In this document: in pieces, positions 34,992 through 39,390 of the stretch
Layout: every line of letters begins with the position of its first letter
Position numbering within the stretch: position 1 is the stretch's first letter
NCBI GenBank assembly: GCA_946414825.1
Contig: CAMKQB010000012.1
Span: forward strand, 1 to 39,390
DNA: 39,390 bases
Source: an uncultured Lachnospiraceae bacterium
GTDB taxonomy: Bacteria > Bacillota > Clostridia > Lachnospirales > Lachnospiraceae
Reading direction: 5' to 3'
Translations under genes and position numbers: made by a program
Notes under the pieces: model-generated
The model's input: only the letters and a program-made list of their open reading frames with translations
Databases searched by the model: none
What the model was told of the DNA's origin: nothing

Positions 34992-35016
34992 GTATATATT
35001 ACCCATAACTGCGCTT
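34978..35016 (-). terminator. Terminator after the rhomboid gene
   Basis: Stem AAGCGCAGTTA / TAACTGCGCTT with a 17-base interior, followed on the minus strand by TATTTGTTTT. Confidence 0.85.
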
Positions 35017-35050
35017 AAAATAAGCTTTGTTTTTAAGTTTTTATAAGTAT

Positions 35051-35629
35051 TTATCGGTTCTTTGAAGAATTAAGAAATAGTCCGAATATCGCACCACATA
35101 GACCTCCGACTATGTGTGTCAGTTGAGATATATTATCTCTAACCGTAATCATCTGCCATAACTCTGAACCCATATATATTATGATAACGAGAATCATAGT
35201 TATCGGAATCTCTCCACGTCTCAGATCAGATGCTGAGACGAGAATGATCATCATGAATACAAGCCCGCTTGCACCAAGTAAAGCTGTGCCTGGGAAGAAT
35301 ACTATATTTATAAGCCCCGATATAACTGCAACGAGCCCAAATGCCTCAACAAGCGTCAGTCCTCCATATTTTTCTTCCAGTACAGGTCCCAACAGAAGGA
35401 AAAGTGTCATATTTCCTGCGTAGTGAGCAAGGGATGAATGTCCAAGAACATGTCCAAACAGTCTCACAAACCACGCAATAGATATTTTACTCCTATATAC
35501 TTCAAAGAAAAGTCTTGTACTCTTTCCATGTGTTATCCAGCTTACTATAAGCACGATTATTGAAATAAGCGCAAATGTAAGCGTTACCGGTGCATTATAG
35601 GTAAATGATAATTTTTTTTCACGAGCCAT
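35051..35629 (-). CDS. Rhomboid-family intramembrane serine protease
   Basis: The 192-residue protein has six hydrophobic segments. The catalytic Ser is in GASGLVF, its His partner is in THIVGGLCGAIFG, and the family HxxxN-type segment is LAHYAGNMTLFL. Rhomboids cleave transmembrane helices. The protein is a minimal bacterial rhomboid with no extra domain; the substrate is unknown. The ATG is preceded by GGAGATATAAA. The 210 bp between this gene and lon hold a small GGAATAG/CTATTCC hairpin (35744-35761) and nothing else I can support. Confidence 0.9.
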   Translation of the reverse strand: MAREKKLSFTYNAPVTLTFALISIIVLIVSWITHGKSTRLFFEVYRSKISIAWFVRLFGHVLGHSSLAHYAGNMTLFLLLGPVLEEKYGGLTLVEAFGLVAVISGLINIVFFPGTALLGASGLVFMMIILVSASDLRRGEIPITMILVIIIYMGSELWQMITVRDNISQLTHIVGGLCGAIFGLFLNSSKNR

Positions 35630-35839
35630 TTTATATCTCCATAATCAGGTACTATCTCCAGTTACGACTTTAGTATAGAGATTTCTAATTAACGGGGCTC
35701 TAAACTTGCCTGTTTTCCAGAATAGCACAGCACCAAAAGCCTCGGAATAGCTCACTATTCCTACGTTTTTGATACTGCACTCTCTGAAAAACATTCTGCG
35801 TTTATAGTCCAGTTAATTAAGAAACACTATACTAGTATA

Positions 35840-38107
35840 CTACAGAACCTGACTGATAACATCCTTTATCTTCTTAACAGGAATAATATTCAGTTCCTTC
35901 TTAACCTCTTCTGCTACATCCTCCAGATCTTCCACATTCTTCTCCGGAATGAAAACTGTCTTAACTCCAGCTCTGACTGCGGCCATAAGCTTCTCAGGAA
36001 GCCCACCGATTGGCATGACATTTCCTCGAAGTGATATCTCACCTGTCATAGCAATATTTGGAGCTACCGGTTTTCCTGTCACAAGGGAAGTAAGTGCTGT
36101 TACCAGAGTTATACCAGCAGATGGTCCGTCCTTTGGAACCGCTCCCTCCGGCACATGGATATGAAGGTCCCTCTCAGTCAGAATCCTGGTTTCTTCTGGA
36201 TACATATCCTTTACAAGACTTATAGCTATTTCTACAGACTCCTTCATGACATCGCCCAGCTGTCCAGTGATTATTGTTTTGCCATTTCCATGAACCAGCT
36301 TGGTCTCAATAAAGAGTATCTCACCGCCAGCCATGGTCCAGGCAAGTCCCGTTACGACACCCGGCACAGCCTTCTTATCAATAATGTCATGGGATATTCC
36401 CCTATGGCCTATGTATTCTCTGAGGTTGGCAGGCTTAACTGATAGTTTCTCACCCTGTCCCTTAACCATTCTAACTGCGGCATATCTCATAAGAGTTTCA
36501 ACCTGCTTCTTTAGACCTCTGACACCAGACTCCATGGTGTAGTCTGAAATAAGCTTACGTACTGCAGCGTCAGTGATATTAATATCCTTACGTCGAATTC
36601 CTGTCTGCTTCATAGCCTTAGGTATAAGATGCTTTCTGGCAATATGGAACTTCTCAGTAGCTGTGTAGCCTGGGAACTCTATTATCTCCATACGGTTTAG
36701 CAATGGTTCAGGTATAGTATCTGTTGAGTTTGCAGTACATACAAAGAGTACATTTGACAGATCATATGGAACATTCATGTAATGATCTGTAAAGCTGAAA
36801 TTCTGTTCTGGATCAAGCACCTCGAGAAGCGCTGATGATGGATCACCGCCATAGTCACGAACCAGCTTATCAACCTCATCAAGAACCATAACAGGGTTAG
36901 AGGCACCGCTACGCTTCATACCCTCCATTATTCTACCCGGCATAGCGCCAATATATGTTCTTCTGTGACCTCTTATCTCTGCCTCGTCTCTGACCCCGCC
37001 GAGGGATATTCTTACATATTCTCTTCCAAGCGCCTTAGCGATACTCTGACCTATACTTGTTTTACCAGTTCCGGGAGGTCCAACAAAGAGCAGTATAGAA
37101 CCAGACTGCTTCTTGTTGAGAGCCATAACAGCCAGCTGCTGAATGATTCTCTCCTTTACCTTCTTCAGACCATAATGATCTTTATCCAGAACCTCCTCTG
37201 CATATTCCAGATCAATAGGTTTAAACTCCTCTGGCTTCCAGGACAGGCTCGTCACAAAATCAAGATAGTCATAGAGCATTCCATACTCGTGTCCATCCTG
37301 ACCTTCCTGCTTCATTCTGTTCAGCACCTTACGCGCTTCCTTCTCAGCAGTCTCATTCATTCCTGACTCAGCTATTTCCTTCTCGAAACGTCTAACATCA
37401 GATATATTTTCAGGATGCATCTCATCAAGCTCACGTTGAAGTATCTCAATCTGTTTCTTTATAGCATCCTCTCTATATATGCTTTCATTCCTGGCCTGCT
37501 GCTCCAGCTCTGCTCCTTCTGCAACGTCCGCCATTTCCATAAATTCATATGAGCTGTGCTCTATCAGATCGAATCTCTCTGCCTCACTGTCTGTTTCTAC
37601 TATCGCAAATTTCTCTTCCCATGTAATGCTGAAATATCCCGTCATGGAGCAAGCCAGTTCATTTATATTCTTCCACTGAAGTATAAAGCCTCTGGCCCAT
37701 AGTCCCCACTGATAATTCTGAACAAATTTCAGGAACTTGGAACGCAATCTCTCAAAGCGCTCATTTTTTTCCTTTTCGTCCATATCCTTTATCTCAGGAA
37801 GTCCAACTATCTCCGACTCAGTAGTACCATCATGATCACGAGTGAGCGAAATAAATTTAACTCTCTCGATAGTCCTTACCTTGACATTTCCCTCTGAATC
37901 AATAGATTCAACTCTCGCGGAAACACCAACAGGATAGATATCTTCCATTGTTACTGTTCTGATATCTATATCCTCTTTAAGCATGGCAAAAGCTATGATT
38001 GTACCATTTTCAAATTCATTTATATTCCATCCATCGATGACTTCTTTTTTGAAAAAAAATGTAACTTCCGGGAGAAGAATAGTATCATATATAGGTATTG
38101 TAATCAT
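35840..38107 (-). CDS. lon: ATP-dependent Lon protease (LonA type)
   Basis: The 755-residue protein has an N-terminal substrate-binding domain (about 1-200) and coiled linker. The AAA+ module has P-loop GPPGTGKTS and Walker B PVMVLDEVDKL. The C-terminal Ser-Lys protease has the nucleophile in KDGPSAGIT and the Lys in GGLPEKLMAAVRAG. It degrades misfolded and regulatory proteins. The N-terminal domain is at the short end for LonA. TAAGGAG precedes the ATG. A CIRCE operator lies directly upstream, indicating HrcA heat-shock control. Confidence 0.97.
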   Translation of the reverse strand: MITIPIYDTILLPEVTFFFKKEVIDGWNINEFENGTIIAFAMLKEDIDIRTVTMEDIYPVGVSARVESIDSEGNVKVRTIERVKFISLTRDHDGTTESEIVGLPEIKDMDEKEKNERFERLRSKFLKFVQNYQWGLWARGFILQWKNINELACSMTGYFSITWEEKFAIVETDSEAERFDLIEHSSYEFMEMADVAEGAELEQQARNESIYREDAIKKQIEILQRELDEMHPENISDVRRFEKEIAESGMNETAEKEARKVLNRMKQEGQDGHEYGMLYDYLDFVTSLSWKPEEFKPIDLEYAEEVLDKDHYGLKKVKERIIQQLAVMALNKKQSGSILLFVGPPGTGKTSIGQSIAKALGREYVRISLGGVRDEAEIRGHRRTYIGAMPGRIMEGMKRSGASNPVMVLDEVDKLVRDYGGDPSSALLEVLDPEQNFSFTDHYMNVPYDLSNVLFVCTANSTDTIPEPLLNRMEIIEFPGYTATEKFHIARKHLIPKAMKQTGIRRKDINITDAAVRKLISDYTMESGVRGLKKQVETLMRYAAVRMVKGQGEKLSVKPANLREYIGHRGISHDIIDKKAVPGVVTGLAWTMAGGEILFIETKLVHGNGKTIITGQLGDVMKESVEIAISLVKDMYPEETRILTERDLHIHVPEGAVPKDGPSAGITLVTALTSLVTGKPVAPNIAMTGEISLRGNVMPIGGLPEKLMAAVRAGVKTVFIPEKNVEDLEDVAEEVKKELNIIPVKKIKDVISQVL

Positions 38108-38135
38108 GCAAATCTCCTTAATCTCATTTCGTTTG

Positions 38136-38162
38136 TTAGCACTTCGTTCTATCGAGTGCTAA
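38136..38162 (-). promoter_or_regulatory. CIRCE operator (HrcA-binding) upstream of lon
   Basis: TTAGCACTT-N9-GAGTGCTAA differs from the CIRCE consensus (TTAGCACTC-N9-GAGTGCTAA) in one base. It sits between the lon -10 and start codon, the usual place for repression by HrcA. Confidence 0.92.
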
Positions 38163-38166
38163 TATA

Positions 38167-38194
38167 ATGATACTACATATTTTTTTAATTGCAA
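38167..38194 (-). promoter_or_regulatory. lon promoter
   Basis: Minus strand: TTGCAA (38189-38194), a 16-bp spacer and TATCAT (38167-38172), with the CIRCE beginning 4 bp downstream. Confidence 0.6.
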
Positions 38195-38217
38195 GTATCA
38201 AATTTATACTGTATTAT
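38189..38217 (+). promoter_or_regulatory. HD-GYP gene promoter
   Basis: Plus strand: TTGCAA (38189-38194), a 17-bp spacer and TATTAT (38212-38217). TTGCAA is its own complement, and so is identical to the lon -35. Confidence 0.55.
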
Positions 38218-38259
38218 TATGTGTTGAGAGATGATTAACATAAAGAGGTTATATATAAG

Positions 38260-39390
38260 TTGAAGATAGATCTTAATGAAATCTTATATTCCGTATCTAC
38301 CGGTCTCGACTCCGTCGAGCAGGAGCTGCTCGGAACACGTAATGGGCACTGTAAAAGAATTGCTGCCCTATCAATTATGCTAGGTAAAGCCATGGGTCTC
38401 ACACCTAATGAGCTCACTGACCTGGCCGCTTTTTCTATACTTCATGACAACGCTCTCACACAGGTTAATCAGGAAGAAAATGAATATAAAAAGTACAATA
38501 ATGGACAGGGATATTCTCAAAGAGACTTCAATGTAAGAAGATGTATCCTCGGAGAGACTAATTCCAAGTATGTGCCATTTAGAACAAATAATAGAGACGT
38601 TATTCTTTTACATCATGAGAACGCTGATGGTTCAGGTCCTCAGGGTAGAACCTACGATAGAACTCCTATCAAGGCACAGATCATTCATCTGGCCGACTGT
38701 ATAGATAACAATTTCGATTTTAATCCTGTAAACAAGGATACATATGGTGCCATTATTTACTATGTAAAGTCAAATGCCGGCACACTATTTTCCAGAGAGA
38801 TTGTTGATGCTTTCTGCAAATCCTTTAAATCAAAGCATATGAACAATCTTACATTTGCAAATGTAGATAATTTCCTTAGAAAATCAACAAAACATTTTAA
38901 TGATGAGTACTCTCCTCACGAGGTATATCATCTGGCTTATCTGATTGCTATGATAATTGATTCCAAATCACATTTTTCCTGCAAGCATTCAGTTGGTGTC
39001 GCCATAAATTGTAAGAAGATGGCCGAGTTCTACAAGTTCCCAATTGAAAAGGCTACCAAATTCTACCTGGCCGGCGCGCTTCACGATGTTGGAAAGCTGA
39101 TGATTCCAAATTCAATCTTACAGAAGCCAGACAGACTGGATGATTCCGAGTATGAAATAATGAAGCAGCATGCTTATTATACATATGAAATTCTTAAGAA
39201 TATCAAGAATATGAATGATATAATGATCTGGGCTTCACACCATCACGAGAAGTTAAACGGAACAGGATATCCATTTGGACTTAAGGAAGATAGTCTCACT
39301 ATGGAAGAAAGACTCATGACCTGCTGCGATATATATCAGGCTCTTACAGAGGAGCGTGCATATAAGGAAGGCTTTTCACATGATAAGGCC
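38260..39390 (+). CDS. Tandem HD-GYP protein, 3' end cut by window edge
   Basis: An open frame of 377 codons runs off the window from a TTG with AAGAGG 11 bases upstream. The first half (about 1-150) is a degenerate HD-GYP: His30, HD at 62-63, and HHENADGSGP in place of the GYP motif. The second half is an intact HD-GYP with KHSVGV, ALHDVGKLMIP, KPDRL, EIMKQH, HHEKLNGTGYP and CCDIYQALTEERAY. Intact HD-GYP domains hydrolyse c-di-GMP to GMP or pGpG. It is divergent from lon. The start codon is uncertain; ATG or other starts further in would lose part of the first domain. Confidence 0.85.
   Translation, partial: MKIDLNEILYSVSTGLDSVEQELLGTRNGHCKRIAALSIMLGKAMGLTPNELTDLAAFSILHDNALTQVNQEENEYKKYNNGQGYSQRDFNVRRCILGETNSKYVPFRTNNRDVILLHHENADGSGPQGRTYDRTPIKAQIIHLADCIDNNFDFNPVNKDTYGAIIYYVKSNAGTLFSREIVDAFCKSFKSKHMNNLTFANVDNFLRKSTKHFNDEYSPHEVYHLAYLIAMIIDSKSHFSCKHSVGVAINCKKMAEFYKFPIEKATKFYLAGALHDVGKLMIPNSILQKPDRLDDSEYEIMKQHAYYTYEILKNIKNMNDIMIWASHHHEKLNGTGYPFGLKEDSLTMEERLMTCCDIYQALTEERAYKEGFSHDKA

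Noticed and set aside
35744-35761. GGAATAG/CTATTCC hairpin as the lon terminator
   Set aside because: In the lon direction no U-run follows; the T-run is on the other strand where no gene ends.
35630-35839. Possible tRNA or small RNA between lon and the rhomboid gene
   Set aside because: No cloverleaf, CCA end or GTTC loop could be found.

Overview
The window is a gene-dense, AT-leaning chromosomal segment from a low-GC Gram-positive anaerobe. Strong AGGAGG-type ribosome binding sites, the abundance of GGDEF/EAL/HD-GYP proteins, a DUF4250 micro-protein, a CIRCE operator and the overall protein flavour point to Lachnospiraceae, probably near Butyrivibrio or Pseudobutyrivibrio. The genus is an inference; no rRNA or tRNA gene is visible to fix it. 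Almost all genes lie on the minus strand. Only ppiB, a Y-family polymerase with a small partner, and a right-edge HD-GYP gene lie on the plus strand.

Layout, left to right: a PAS-GGDEF-PAS protein; a small operon (CPBP membrane protease, XRE regulator, MmcQ-MGMT fusion with an apparent CTG start); a 454-bp non-coding stretch holding a large nested palindrome that can fold like a cloverleaf; a GMP synthase lacking its glutaminase half; ppiB; a CPA2 cation/proton antiporter with rlmD; carD; an ECF sigma factor with a membrane beta-propeller protein (probable anti-sigma); a degenerate GGDEF protein; a repeat-rich single-pass membrane protein; an NSS transporter; gpmI; DUF4250; an SbcCD-like (YhaN/YhaO-type) pair; a membrane EAL phosphodiesterase; a Y-family polymerase with a 61-residue partner; a DUF2339-type multipass protein; a DUF4190-type repeat protein; aqpZ; a DUF2752 protein; the complete F-type ATP synthase operon; a rhomboid protease; lon behind a CIRCE operator; and a tandem HD-GYP protein cut by the window edge.

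The most unusual system is the ATP synthase. The gene order is a-c-b-alpha-gamma-beta-epsilon, with no separate delta gene. Instead the alpha subunit carries about 82 extra N-terminal residues that read as the C-terminal (stalk-binding) domain of delta, so delta appears reduced and fused to alpha. The c subunit has a signal peptide and an acidic leader, and the a subunit lacks two usually conserved half-channel residues (Asn and Glu after the essential Arg). Together these suggest a remodelled enzyme.

Two further themes stand out. First, all three divergent gene pairs in the window have back-to-back promoters that appear to use the same -35 hexamer, which would make the two directions mutually exclusive. 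Second, cyclic-di-GMP signalling is heavily represented: one diguanylate cyclase, one EAL protein, one HD-GYP protein and one degenerate GGDEF protein in 39 kb.
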